A stretch of DNA of 64,000 nt from Toxonevra muliebris (lineage: Eukaryota; Arthropoda; Insecta; Diptera; Pallopteridae). Shown in pieces: positions 10,931 to 21,076 of the stretch. The notes under the pieces are model-generated. The model was given only the letters and a program-made list of their open reading frames with translations, had not been told where the DNA came from and searched no databases. The stretch covers positions 11,610,704 through 11,674,703 of the forward strand of contig OY829328.1 of NCBI GenBank assembly GCA_963691655.1. The letters run 5' to 3'. A program made the position numbers and the translations under genes. How positions within the stretch are numbered: position 1 is the stretch's first letter; each line of letters begins with the position of its first letter.

Positions 10931-11716
10931 ATTCATTTATTAAGAAATTTAAATTGAGAATCGGAATTCTCACGAACTTGTATTTTTGTATTTTTTTTTA
11001 TTTTTTATTTTTTTTTTATATAATTTAGTGAATTGTGTCACTAATAATTTTTTTTCCTTCCAGAAGAAAATTACTTTGAGTTCCAGCTGTGAACATCAGC
11101 AGTCGGAAGAGTAAAAATTGTGTACCCAACTTTGTCCGGAAAACTTGGTTGGTGGTTTTGGTTTTGCGTTCGGTGAGTCCGTTCCGTTTTATTACTATTT
11201 TTTTTTCAATCGGTTTTATTGAATTTTTGGTTACAGTTTTTTTAATTTTTTATTAAATTTTTTTTTATTTTTTTATTAAATTTTTTTTTAATTTTAATTT
11301 TATTCTATTCGGTTTCATTAAATTTTAGTTATTTTAATTTTAATTTTTTTTAATCAAATTTTTTTTATTTTTTTAAATTTTTCTTTAATTTGATTTTGTT
11401 TGGTATAATTTAAAGTTAATTCTTTTTTGTTTTTTTTCGGTTTCTCGTCTTATTGGAAAATTTTATTTTAATTTTGCGTTAATATTTTTTTTAATTTTGC
11501 GTTATTTTTTTTATTATTATTATTATTTATTATAGTTATTATTTTTACAAACAGTTTTATTTTTTTTATTATTTATTATACTATTTTCGTGTTTTATTTT
11601 TTTTATCTGTGACTAGTATATACTAGTGGGAAATTTCTTTGGGAAAATTTGCGATTTTTGTTTTTTTTCTTTCTTTCTTCTTTTTTTATTTAATTTTTTT
11701 TTCTCTCAATCTCATA
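10931..11716 (+). other. T-rich untranslated leader of the LTR element
   Basis: About 790 nt lie between the primer site and gag and are dominated by T runs (about 11180-11620). A pyrimidine tract ending CCTTCCAG at 11063 resembles a splice acceptor, and CGGTGAGT near 11170 resembles a donor. There is no env to express, so their use is unknown. The leader probably contains packaging signals, none of which I can identify. Confidence 0.6.
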
Positions 11717-13210
11717 ATGGAAATTAATCGGTTAAATCAAGAAGAGTTGGCCTACGAGATGGAGGCTCGGGGTCTGAAAATTGACACTGTGGACGTCATG
11801 AGGAAGTCGTTGAGGGCTTCCAGGGTTGTCGAACGGCGGGGATCGGTTGACGTTTTCGCCGATTATCCGTTTCCTTTTGAAGAGAATAAGAATGCGGTTG
11901 TTGAGAAAATTTCCGAGATTGTGAAATTAATGTTGTCGCCACCCAAGGATACGAAGTCTTCCGAGTACCAGAAGATACTCGTGAAGATCGAGTGGGCGCT
12001 TGGGCGGATTTCTCGGGCGAAGCCCACTGATGGTGTAGGAGCGTCAGAACAAATGGAGCTCAAAAGTAAGCTAGTTATGCTTCTAGCTGAGCTTGATGAG
12101 CTGGTAGGTGGGGATGAGGAAGAGGCTGCACCAATGGCGGTGCCAAGGCCCATGTTAGGGAATATTCAGAGGGGAACTCTGCAGAAGGAGGCTGCAGTAG
12201 AAGTGGGGTTAGATACCCCTGGGGTTAGGACTGCACCTTCGGCTGGAGGTGCCGTAGCCGTAGAAAAATTTGAAAATTTGGCCAAGTGGGAAGTAAAGTT
12301 CAATGGCGAGAAGACTGGTTTGTCTCTCAATGCCTTCCTGGAGCGTGTGGACGAGCTGTGTGAAGCTCGTGGAGTCAGTGAGACTCAACTTCTTCGTGGT
12401 GCGGTTGATTTATTTTCAGGAAAGGCGCTTATATGGTTCCGCGCGGTGCGCAAAATGGTGTCTAGCTGGCAAGAGCTAGTAGTGGAGCTAAAGTTGGAGT
12501 TTTTACCACCCAACTACGACGAAATTTTACTGGACGAGATCAGACGTCGGACTCAAGGAGGTACGGAGTCCATTGGAGTTTATGTTGCGGCGATGAAAGG
12601 GATGTTCGGCAGGCTTTCCGAACCATTATCCGAGCGTCGGATATTAGGATTAATTATGGCGAATCTTTCGCCTTTCTACCAAACTCAGCTGGGCTTGGCT
12701 GAGCCGAAATCGTTGCCCGAATTGGTTTCCCTCGGACGTCGGCTGGAAGCAGTTCGGACAAACGTGGAATCATTTGTTCCACCACCCAGTAGTCGGTCGA
12801 AGAACCTACTGGAACCGGATCTCGCGTACGTATCGATTGGACCAGATGTCGCGGAACTTAATGCGCCACTTCGCGATCAACGATTGGAGCGTCGGATAAA
12901 GGCACCAACACAGTCGAAGCTTGCGTCGTTCCGGTGCTTCAACTGTAAGCGATTTGGACATGTGTCGGCGAACTGTCCCAACGGAATAAAATGTTACGGT
13001 TGCGGAAGAGCGGGCGTAATGAAGCGGGATTGTCCTCGGTGTACGGCGGGCCAACGGGCCATTACAGATATTCCAAATAATCGGAATAATGGAGGCAGTG
13101 CTTCTGCCATGGGTCGGACAGGCCCTAGAGGGGATAATCGTATCCCAAATAATTCGGGAAATGTGGTGCGAGCTCCTGTGGCAGCAGGGCAGGAGACTCG
13201 TCGGAGTTAG
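11717..13210 (+). CDS. gag: Gag polyprotein of the LTR retrotransposon
   Basis: Gag (497 aa) forms the virus-like particle that packages the element RNA. I start it at the ATG at 11717 (MEINRLNQEEL). The frame is open upstream to about 11639, but that stretch is T-rich leader without ATG. The middle (about residues 185-350) resembles the retrotransposon Gag capsid domain, including a FSGKALIWFRAVR segment. The C-terminus has two zinc knuckles. The first is canonical CCHC, residues 407-420 (CFNCKRFGHVSANC). The second, residues 426-439, has Val where the zinc-binding His belongs (CYGCGRAGVMKRDC). A basic, Asn/Gly-rich tail follows. The frame ends at TAG 13208-13210 and overlaps pol in the -1 frame. 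Confidence 0.92.
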   Translation: MEINRLNQEELAYEMEARGLKIDTVDVMRKSLRASRVVERRGSVDVFADYPFPFEENKNAVVEKISEIVKLMLSPPKDTKSSEYQKILVKIEWALGRISRAKPTDGVGASEQMELKSKLVMLLAELDELVGGDEEEAAPMAVPRPMLGNIQRGTLQKEAAVEVGLDTPGVRTAPSAGGAVAVEKFENLAKWEVKFNGEKTGLSLNAFLERVDELCEARGVSETQLLRGAVDLFSGKALIWFRAVRKMVSSWQELVVELKLEFLPPNYDEILLDEIRRRTQGGTESIGVYVAAMKGMFGRLSEPLSERRILGLIMANLSPFYQTQLGLAEPKSLPELVSLGRRLEAVRTNVESFVPPPSSRSKNLLEPDLAYVSIGPDVAELNAPLRDQRLERRIKAPTQSKLASFRCFNCKRFGHVSANCPNGIKCYGCGRAGVMKRDCPRCTAGQRAITDIPNNRNNGGSASAMGRTGPRGDNRIPNNSGNVVRAPVAAGQETRRS

Positions 13211-16200
13211 GTAGATTGCCTGCGAGCAATCAGCTGGTGTTAGGTATTAGGCCTTCTCATTTAGATCGAGAAGTTGTGTGTCTAGGTTTTGCGTTCTCGA
13301 AAAATGAATCGGATAGTAGGCCATATTTAGGAGTTAGAATTTTTGGCGTGCTAATTAGGGCTTTATTGGATTCGGGTGCAACGCGCACCATACTCGGGCG
13401 CCCTGGATGGGAAATTTTAAAATCGTGGGGTGTTAAACCCAATGCGTGTAATATTCGCGAGGTAGCATTGGCGGATGGAGAGCGGGTACCGGTCGAGGGT
13501 ACAGTTTCACTACCAATCGAGGTAGAGGGCAAGTCGGTCCTCATAAATTGTTTAATAATTCCGAATCTTCCACAGAAGCTGATCCTTGGTGTTGACTTTT
13601 GGGTAAAGTCGGGTATTGTACCAGATTTATCCAAGGATCAGTGGAGTTTCTCAGGCCAAGTCGAGGTCTCGTCAGTCGCGACGATAATTGAGAGGACACA
13701 ATTGTCCAGGAGTGAAGAGGAGGAATTAAGCCGATTGATAGTGGATACTTTCGAAAGTATGCCTGATGGTCTTGGGTGTACTCATTTGGTCGAACATCGG
13801 ATCCGAACCAAACCGAACGTCGAACCGATTAAACAACGGTATTATCCCGTGTCGCCGGCGATTCAGAAACGAATTGATACTGAACTAGAAGACATGTTAG
13901 AGAAGGGGGTGGTTGAGGTATCACATAGTCCATGGGCTTCTCCTGTGGTAATGATAAAAAAGAAGGACGATACGTATAGGTTTTGTGTGGACTATAGGAC
14001 CCTTAATAAGAATACTGAAAAAGATAGCTACCCTTTACCGTATGTTTCAGCTACTTTAGATAAGCTGAAAGATGCTAAATACTTATCTAGCTTAGATATT
14101 AAATCCGCCTATTGGCAAATACCAGTGGCGGAGAATTCTAGGGCCTTCACGGCATTTACTGTCCCTGGTAGGGGTTTGTACCAATTCAAGCGTATGCCTT
14201 TCGGTCTGCATAATGCGCCTGCCACTTGGCAGAGATTTATTGACAGAGTCATTGGTGCCGACTTAGAGCCTCACGTGCTCGTGTACCTTGATGATATCAT
14301 CATAGTCACGAACACGTTCGCGAAACACATTGAAGTGCTCAAGGAGGTCCTGACCCGTATAAGCAACGCGGGTTTACGTTTGAATCGGCAGAAGTGTAAC
14401 TTTTGTTTATCTTCGCTTAAGTATCTTGGGTATGTTGTCGATCGACAGGGTCTACATGTAGATCCGGAGAAGGTCGAGGCCATGCTTAAGATACCAGCGC
14501 CCCGAAATGTTAAGGAAGTACGATCCTTTGTGGGAACTGTTTCGTGGTACCGTAGGTTTGTGTCACATTTCGCGGAATTAGTGAGGCCCCTTACTGATCT
14601 TACCAAGAAAAATAAGAGGTTTCACTGGTCTCAGGAATGTGAAGATAGTTTCTTGCGGGCCAAGGAGTGTTTAGTAACAGCTCCTGTCCTAAGTTGCCCA
14701 GACTTTGATAGACCCTTTGTACTACAGACTGACGCATCAGACTTTGGAGTGGGTGCTGTACTGACGCAGGAGTTTGACGAGGGGGAAAAAGTAATTTCTT
14801 ACCTAAGTAGGTCCCTGAGTAGGAGTGAAAGAAATTACTCAACGACGGAGAAGGAATGTTTGGCGGTTTTGTGGGCGGTTGAGAAGTTGAGACCATACAT
14901 CGAAGGTGTTCGTTTCACAGTGGTGACCGATCATTACTCGTTAGTATGGCTCAACAACTTAAAAGATCCGTGCGGTAGATTGGCGCGATGGGCGTTGAAG
15001 TTGCAACAATACGATTACATGATCGTACATCGTAAAGGTAAAGAACATGTCGTTCCAGACATGTTATCGAGAAGTGTTCCGGTCGTGAACGAAGTCGCGG
15101 AGGCGTCGCGAGATACGTGGCTAACTAATATGTGTAAAAGGGTAACGGAAGACCCATTAAATTATCCGGCGTGGCGTATCCAGAATGGAAATTTGTATAA
15201 GCACGTCAAAACAGGACCCCAGAATATGTATAACCAGGCATATGACTGGAAAAGAGTCCTAGGTAAGGGTGATAGGGGAAAGGCATTAGTCGAATGTCAT
15301 GATGACCCTTTAGCGGGCCATATGGGAGTTTTGAAAACCTTTAGTAGGGTATTAGAGAGATATTTTTGGCCGAAGATGAAGGCGGATGTTAGTAGGTATG
15401 TTCGTGGGTGTCAGGTTTGTCAGAGTGTCAAACCTGAAAACAGAAGACCAGCTGGTTGTATGGTAGGTAGGACCAAGGTCTTAGAACCTTTTGAAATGAT
15501 CTGTGTGGATCTGGTAGGGCCCTTAGTGAGGTCAAACCGGGGGTATTCTTATATACTCACTGTGGTCGACTACTTCACTAAGTTTCCGCTCTTGTTTCCG
15601 TTGCGGACGGCAACAGCCAAGAGCATTTTAAGAGAGTTGGAAGACAATGTGTTCCTTCTCTTTGGTGTCCCTGGTTCCATTGTGTGCGACAATGGCCCCC
15701 AATTTAGGAGCAAAGAGCTAAAGGCTCTATGTGAGTCGTATGGGGTGCGCATTAGATATACGGCTCATTATCACCCTCAGGCAAACCCAGCGGAGCGCAT
15801 TAACCAGACGATTAAGACGACGTTAAGGGCATATGTGTCGGAGAATCACAAGACTTGGGATACCCACCTGTCGAAGGTGGCATGTTGTATACGCACAGCA
15901 CAACATGAAGTCTTGGGGGTTTCTCCGTACTATGCAAACTTTGGGCGAAACATGGCAGTCCGGGGAGACAAGGATTACAGACGGGAAAATGACTTTGACG
16001 AAACGACTACGACAAGTATCGAGGACAGAGCCAAGCAAATGGCAGACTTGAGGGAAAACATACGCATTAAGCTACAGACAGCAAGCGCCAAGATGGCGCA
16101 GACTTATAATTTAAGACGTAGGGATACACAGTATTTACCAAACGAGTTGGTGTGGAGGAAAAATTTTGTACTGTCGGATGCTGCAAACTTCTTCGCCGCG

Positions 16201-16350
16201 AAGTTGGCTCCGAAATTTATTGGACCGTTTAGGATTAAAAAGAGGGTGTCTCCTTGGACCTATATATTAGAAGATGAAGACGGTAGGGAAAAAGGTACTT
16301 GGCATGTTCAAGACCTGAGACCACATACTGAGGAGTACTGGCCGGACTAA
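13153..16350 (+). CDS. pol: Pol polyprotein: protease, RT, RNase H, integrase
   Basis: Pol carries the enzymes for cDNA synthesis and integration. It has no ATG at its start and is open from 13153, overlapping gag by 58 nt in the -1 frame, so it is made as Gag-Pol. Residues here are numbered from the codon at 13216. Protease: LDSGA with catalytic Asp52. Reverse transcriptase: about 190-460, with Asp294 in SLDIKSAYW and YLDD at 357-360. RNase H: about 495-620, with Asp506 (QTDAS), Glu547 or a neighbour, Asp572 and Asp615. Integrase: HHCC zinc finger (His695, His702, Cys732, Cys735), then Asp764, Asp825 and Glu860, with 34 residues between the last two by my count, then a GPF module (FIGPFRI). 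There is no chromodomain or env. All catalytic residues are present and no stop interrupts the frame. Confidence 0.94.
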   Translation, partial: FGKCGASSCGSRAGDSSELGRLPASNQLVLGIRPSHLDREVVCLGFAFSKNESDSRPYLGVRIFGVLIRALLDSGATRTILGRPGWEILKSWGVKPNACNIREVALADGERVPVEGTVSLPIEVEGKSVLINCLIIPNLPQKLILGVDFWVKSGIVPDLSKDQWSFSGQVEVSSVATIIERTQLSRSEEEELSRLIVDTFESMPDGLGCTHLVEHRIRTKPNVEPIKQRYYPVSPAIQKRIDTELEDMLEKGVVEVSHSPWASPVVMIKKKDDTYRFCVDYRTLNKNTEKDSYPLPYVSATLDKLKDAKYLSSLDIKSAYWQIPVAENSRAFTAFTVPGRGLYQFKRMPFGLHNAPATWQRFIDRVIGADLEPHVLVYLDDIIIVTNTFAKHIEVLKEVLTRISNAGLRLNRQKCNFCLSSLKYLGYVVDRQGLHVDPEKVEAMLKIPAPRNVKEVRSFVGTVSWYRRFVSHFAELVRPLTDLTKKNKRFHWSQECEDSFLRAKECLVTAPVLSCPDFDRPFVLQTDASDFGVGAVLTQEFDEGEKVISYLSRSLSRSERNYSTTEKECLAVLWAVEKLRPYIEGVRFTVVTDHYSLVWLNNLKDPCGRLARWALKLQQYDYMIVHRKGKEHVVPDMLSRSVPVVNEVAEASRDTWLTNMCKRVTEDPLNYPAWRIQNGNLYKHVKTGPQNMYNQAYDWKRVLGKGDRGKALVECHDDPLAGHMGVLKTFSRVLERYFWPKMKADVSRYVRGCQVCQSVKPENRRPAGCMVGRTKVLEPFEMICVDLVGPLVRSNRGYSYILTVVDYFTKFPLLFPLRTATAKSILRELEDNVFLLFGVPGSIVCDNGPQFRSKELKALCESYGVRIRYTAHYHPQANPAERINQTIKTTLRAYVSENHKTWDTHLSKVACCIRTAQHEVLGVSPYYANFGRNMAVRGDKDYRRENDFDETTTTSIEDRAKQMADLRENIRIKLQTASAKMAQTYNLRRRDTQYLPNELVWRKNFVLSDAANFFAAKLAPKFIGPFRIKKRVSPWTYILEDEDGREKGTWHVQDLRPHTEEYWPD
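13156..13201 (+). promoter_or_regulatory. programmed -1 ribosomal frameshift signal (gag-pol)
   Basis: GGGAAAT (13156-13162) is an X XXY YYZ slippery heptamer in register with gag codons (tcG GGA AAT). After a 6-nt spacer a hairpin begins. C13169 to G13178 pair with C13190 to G13200 around an 11-nt loop, giving 10 bp with one bulged A at 13196 and a possible G-U pair at the base. The pol frame is opened by a TAA at 13150-13152, just upstream, so the slip lands in open frame. Heptamer, spacing and stem all fit the known -1 mechanism. Use in vivo is inference. Confidence 0.82.
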
Positions 16351-16362
16351 GGGTGTGCTGGT

Positions 16363-16402
16363 CGAAAGTTGTTGTCCTCTTGGTGAGTCCAAGCAACTTT
16401 CG
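16363..16402 (+). other. hairpin abutting the polypurine tract
   Basis: CGAAAGTTG (16363-16371) pairs perfectly with CAACTTTCG (16394-16402). An inner stem CTTGG/CCAAG (16379-16383 with 16389-16393) stacks on it. It starts 12 bp after the pol stop codon and ends where the purine tract begins. Confidence 0.75.
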
Positions 16403-16419
16403 CGGAGGTAGAGGTGGGG
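16402..16419 (+). promoter_or_regulatory. polypurine tract
   Basis: A purine-rich run with a few pyrimidines, ending AGAGGTGGGG, lies directly before the 3' LTR. It is the expected primer for plus-strand DNA synthesis. Confidence 0.8.
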
Positions 16420-16420
16420 T

Positions 16421-17818
16421 TATCGCGATTTAATTCCGCGGCGCGTCACTCGCGAAATTAAAATTATTTAATTTTAATTTTGTTAGGAAGCGCAGCCGCG
16501 TGCTGCACTTCCTAACCTTTTTCGTCTTTTCTTTCTCTATCTTTCTTCTGTCACTCTTCCTCTTCTTTTTGGCCGATATCCACATTCACAATAGTAAAAG
16601 AGTACCATTTAGTACTAGATTATACTACTGGGAGTGGGGATATGGAGACTTCTGTAAGAGAGCGCAGAGGTGTATTTGTTGTAAATTTGCGGAAAAACGG
16701 GAAAACTTTGGTTCTCTCATTTGGTTGATGTTCTAGTGAAAATTCAACGGTATGACTCCGCTATGCACTAATACAGGTGCATTGCCGCCAATTCTCATAC
16801 AATTGGTTGGGTCGGGGACTTTGTCCAGGGTGTAATCATGTACACCCACACATGTATGGGTATGATGATTTCCCGTTTAGAGACCAGTTTCTTGGAGAAA
16901 CTGCATTGTGTCCTGCTGACATAGCGGACGAAAATATAATGTATGCGGCTGAATATAAGTGGTACATATTTTTGCACCGTACTTATAGTCAGTTCTGTGC
17001 TAGCTTTCGAGAGCGACGATCAGGATTTTTCTTAGTGCGAATATTTCACGATTTATTTTAAATTATACGTTTTTTTGAATCTTGTGCGAATTATTAAATT
17101 TTCTTTTGTGTCTTTTTTTCTTTTGGTGAATTAATTTTTGTGTACTTTGGTATCACCAAGTCGGGTGAACCAAAGTATTTTAAATTAATATTATTGTGAT
17201 TGGTACCACCAAGTCGTGGTGGACCAATAGTGTTAAATTTAATTTAATTTATTAATTTTATTGAATAGTGAGCGCGGAGTTAAAATCAATTTTTATTTTG
17301 TTGTGTCGCTAACTTGTAGCGACAGCGGTAAAGTAATTTTAGCCGGGTTACTTTGTTCGGGAATTAATTTTCGGGTCGCGATCCTTGTGCGCGAATATAG
17401 AAGGGTTCATAAACCCATTAACCCAGGGAGTATCATTTTATTTTTATTTTATTTTTTTTTGTGGTCACTTTTTGGCAGTTGGTGCTAATTGCCAGTGACT
17501 ATTTTGTTTGTGGAGTAGGCTTCTCCTACTACTAACTTTATTTTCTCTCCTTTCTTTTTAAAATTTGTGGAAGTCCGTTTGTGTGCTCGTGAGCCCAGCA
17601 GGTTGTGCGGGTGAAATTTAATTTTACCTTTTGTAAAATTGTGCGGTAGCTCAGTATTGAGCTACAGAAATCGAGCGTTTCCAAAAAATATATTTTTTTT
17701 TATTCTTATTTTCATTTTATTTTGAACCTGCGACCACTTCTCCACTGAGATAGCTGGCAACGCAGAGGCTCCGTCTTTCTCCTTTGAATTTAATTTAAAA
17801 GCGAAAGTGACGGTGACA
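16421..17818 (+). repeat. 3' LTR
   Basis: It matches 9512-10909 over 1398 bp by eye, with all hairpins repeated at +6909. It is followed by ATTT (17819-17822), the right target duplication. As at the 5' side, the boundary is certain to one or two bases. Confidence 0.93.
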
Positions 17819-17822
17819 ATTT

Positions 17823-18350
17823 TATTTAATTATATAAATTAAATTATTATTTAAACCAAATTATTGAATGTTAAAAAGAGAAATATAAAAATCTGTTAAA
17901 AATATCCTTTAAAGAGTTAATGAAATTACATTCGAAATTTATGCCAACGAGCACTTAAAAAGTTAATTAATTACTAAAACGATTATCATAAGTTAGCGAT
18001 GTTAAACTTTACTAACAAGTTATTAAGTAATTTTCAGTCATTTTCGCAATATCCTTTGAGCTAATTATATTTTAAATAATTGATAACTTAAGTTCACATA
18101 CCATAAAACGTTATGAACATTATTAAGGAAGCACATTGGCATAAACTCGTACATACTTGCATTAGATTACTGAATTTATATTGCATAAGGACGGCGCACG
18201 AAAAAATTATAACATAGTTTTTAACTTCCTGCTTTTGTTAGAAGTGTCCCAAAAAAAAAAAAAAAAAAATAGCATATCGTCGTTTTTGGTTTTAATGACA
18301 GATGCAGCCAACATAACTTACTTTCATTTCTACAAAAGTGGTTGCTAAAA
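17823..18350. other. AT-rich spacer with an A20 run
   Basis: No gene is seen. A homopolymer A run of about 20 lies at 18250-18269. TAAGGACGGCGCACG at 18185 weakly resembles the left end of the DD37E-like element at 44109 and could be the worn start of the relic that follows. Confidence 0.4.
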
Positions 18351-19035
18351 ATGGATACTCAAGCTGAAATTCGAAAAATCATAGTGAAAGATTTTCAATG
18401 AAATCTGAAATGGAGTCACTGAAAAATTACCAAAACTGTTAAAGTGTCCAGTCAAACTGTTAGACAGATTTTGAATGACAATCTAAAAATTGATCGAAAG
18501 GTTGGATCTGGCAAAAAAGCGGGTGACCTACACAGACTAAACGTGTCAAGGATATTTTTCATAAAAATCCAAATGCTTCGGACAAAAAAAGGAGCTCAAA
18601 AATGCAGTTACTCTGAATCGCTTTAAATCTTACAAAGTTCAAAAAATCCCAGATCAGAGTGCTACGAAAAACAACAGTGCTAAGAAATAGAACAACAAAA
18701 TTTTATCATGTGCGAATAAAATGACCAAGTTGTTAAGTCTCTTCTTCGTTATATTTTTATTTGCACTGAAGCTACTCAGCAGCCAGAGGTAAAACATTTT
18801 AATGGATCCCAGTCATTGCAGTTGATCGTGAGCATTGTTTTTAGTTTTTACCCTTCATAAAAGTATTTAACGATAATTTGAACTTATTTTCACCAACAGC
18901 CACTTCGAATCTTTTACTTTTTTTTTTGCAAACTATGTAAAAAACAAAAAAACGCAGCTTTTGTAACAAAATTGCATCATGGATGACGAAACATCTGTAT
19001 TGGCGGACTTTTCGCAGCGTCCTAACAACGACTTT
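18351..19035 (+). pseudogene. decayed DD37E-type Tc1/mariner transposase
   Basis: Fragments of one transposase appear in several frames. They are a start MDTQAEIRKIIVKDFQ (18351), SSQTVRQILNDN (a helix-turn-helix-like segment), RVKDIFHKNPNASDKK (about 18543-18590), FKSYKVQKIPDQSATKN (about 18627-18675) and, after about 250 bp of unrelated AT-rich sequence, IMDDETSVLADFSQ near 18978, which holds the first catalytic Asp. The same transposase type, better preserved, is at 44.6 kb. There are many stops and frameshifts, and no paired ends could be found. Confidence 0.65.
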
Positions 19036-21076
19036 ACGTAAATGATCAGCGGAGAAATGTGCCCGAAAAATAAGAAATTTCACATGTAAGCTTATGAAAT
19101 TCCGGTTAGTTACTCGGATTTGAACAACAACGCTCACAACTTTGGGCAATCCATTGGTTTAGGTAGGCTCATAAAATTTGAGCTTTTCCTTTAAAACCTA
19201 AAGTAAGTACTTTAATAATGTTAATTTGAGTTAAATTTCAGGACTTTTGGAATTAAATTAGTTTCATATGTGATGAGACGTTAATGTTTTATTGACACTT
19301 CACACACTGATTCGTTTAAATGCAAGTATGTGCAGTTTTCATATTATCTAGATATATTTTTCAGTTATCAGCCTTTTTGATGTGTGTTTAAATTGTTTGA
19401 TTTCGTATCTTCGATGAAACCCGAGACTTATGATAAAAAATACAATTTGGAGTAAACAAAAAAACAAACAGCAAATTGAAATGTGCTGCATATTTTTAGG
19501 CAAATCCATTCTTTTTGATTAACTTTTTAAATGGCTTAACAACTGTAATATTAAAATTTAATATTTTTGAAATCAACAAATTATTAAAGTTCTTATTCAA
19601 ATACGTTTATATTTGGATACACTATTACTTTCCTTAACTTTACGACAAAAGAATGTGAAATTTGTGAATAATCTTCGTATTATTATTTTTTCAAATATCA
19701 ATTCCCTCACAATTCAGTGCCAATGCGATCAATGCTTCTACTTTACCTATTTTTTCATTATATATTTTATGAGAAAACACATTTACTAGTTATTTACTAG
19801 CTGACTAGGTCCCCTTCCTGGGAAGGGCTACTTCGCCTTTCACAATCTCTCCCATTTTTCTTTATTAACTAACGTCCTTGTTAACCAACGTCCTTGTATT
19901 AAATTTCAATATTTTTCTGTAATTAACTCCAGAAATATGTATATCCAAAAAAGCATTAAAGTTGTATGGGATCTGCCGCTTGTCCAAAACAACTTGTTTT
20001 CATATCTAGCTTGGAACATCGTTCGAAGACCAATGGATATAAATACACAATTTAGTTAGATTTGGATTGAGATTTAGGAAGCAACTAAAGGACAAAGAAA
20101 CGTGTTGCATGCAATAATTCGATATCTAACTAAGTAATGAACACTTGTTAAATATTTAATTGATTGCAGCATACTTTACAAATGAGTTTAAAAATGCCAC
20201 GAAAAGTATGAAAAACATTTTTAAATCATTAACTTTTTATTTCAGTTGAAAAAGAGAAGCAACAACTTCATTGCACATCTGCATAATTATGTAAATAACT
20301 ACAAAAATGCATTTATGCTATGTAAGTTGTATATTTTATTCTCTTTCATTTTATTTTTCATTTGTTTTTTTTTTTATATACAACTTTGCATTCATTACGC
20401 ATTTAATATTCCAAAATGAATAAAAGAAATAAAAGAAATAAAAGAAAATAGCATTGGTATTTTTCACACGTAAAGGCATGCTCAGACAATCGCGATTTAA
20501 TCGTTGCGATGTAAGTTATGAAAACGCAGCACATTATGTTATTAATATTCACTGCAGCACACAGGTGCCTCATTGTCGCAGAGCGATTTTCAAATATACG
20601 CAGAACTTACTTTCTTTTTCTAATATAAGAAATTAAAAACTAGTTCCTTATCTGAGAAAAATTAATTTTTTTACAATTTCTGCCACAGAAAAATAAATAA
20701 AAAGGCATCATATGAAATTCAAAATCGTCCTAGTGTGAGGTTTCGAAGTATGTAAGATTGCAGCATTGAAAACGCAGTACCAATGCTGCGACATAATCGT
20801 TTGTGTCTATGCAAGCCTTAATGCAAATATGCATTTCGAGTATCCACTTTATTTCTTAATTGCTATGGCTTATTACTGGCTCGTTCTTCCTCTCGTTAGC
20901 TTTACTTAATCACTTCTGCTGATGTACACACTCCATCACAATCAAGTGTTTAAACTCTTGAGTATTTGAGTGTAGCTTCCTATTGCAAAAATCTTTTAAT
21001 ATTCCAGCTTCGTTTTACATGTCATTTCCCAGTTGATAATATAAAGAGAAAAGTGTGGCTTCTTTTTATATTACAG
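19036..21076. other. AT-rich spacer, no gene
   Basis: About 2 kb without a supported feature. At 19807-19840 a small palindrome CCCTTCC-TG-GGAAGGG sits in otherwise AT-rich DNA, followed by two copies of AACGTCCTTG (about 19871-19898). It may be a scrap of a repeat I do not recognise. Confidence 0.45.

Larger units (their letters stand above)
9512..17818 (+). mobile_element. intact Ty3/gypsy-type LTR retrotransposon, 8.3 kb
   Basis: It is bounded by two 1398-bp direct repeats with a constant offset of 6909 bp. A tRNA-Lys primer site follows the 5' LTR, gag and pol are both open, a polypurine tract precedes the 3' LTR, and ATTT flanks both ends. The domain order protease, RT, RNase H, integrase places it in Ty3/gypsy (Metaviridae). 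The tRNA-Lys primer, long LTRs and integrase with GPF module suggest the Osvaldo/Ulysses side of the group, which is inference. Only about 70 bp separate pol from the 3' LTR, so there is no env gene. Matching LTRs imply a very recent insertion. Confidence 0.95.

Noticed and set aside
11639..11716. N-terminal extension of Gag with a hydrophobic, signal-like stretch
   Set aside because: There is no ATG. It is translated T-rich leader (Phe/Leu/Ile). The first good start is the ATG at 11717.
16351..16420. env gene after pol
   Set aside because: Only about 70 bp separate the pol stop codon from the 3' LTR.
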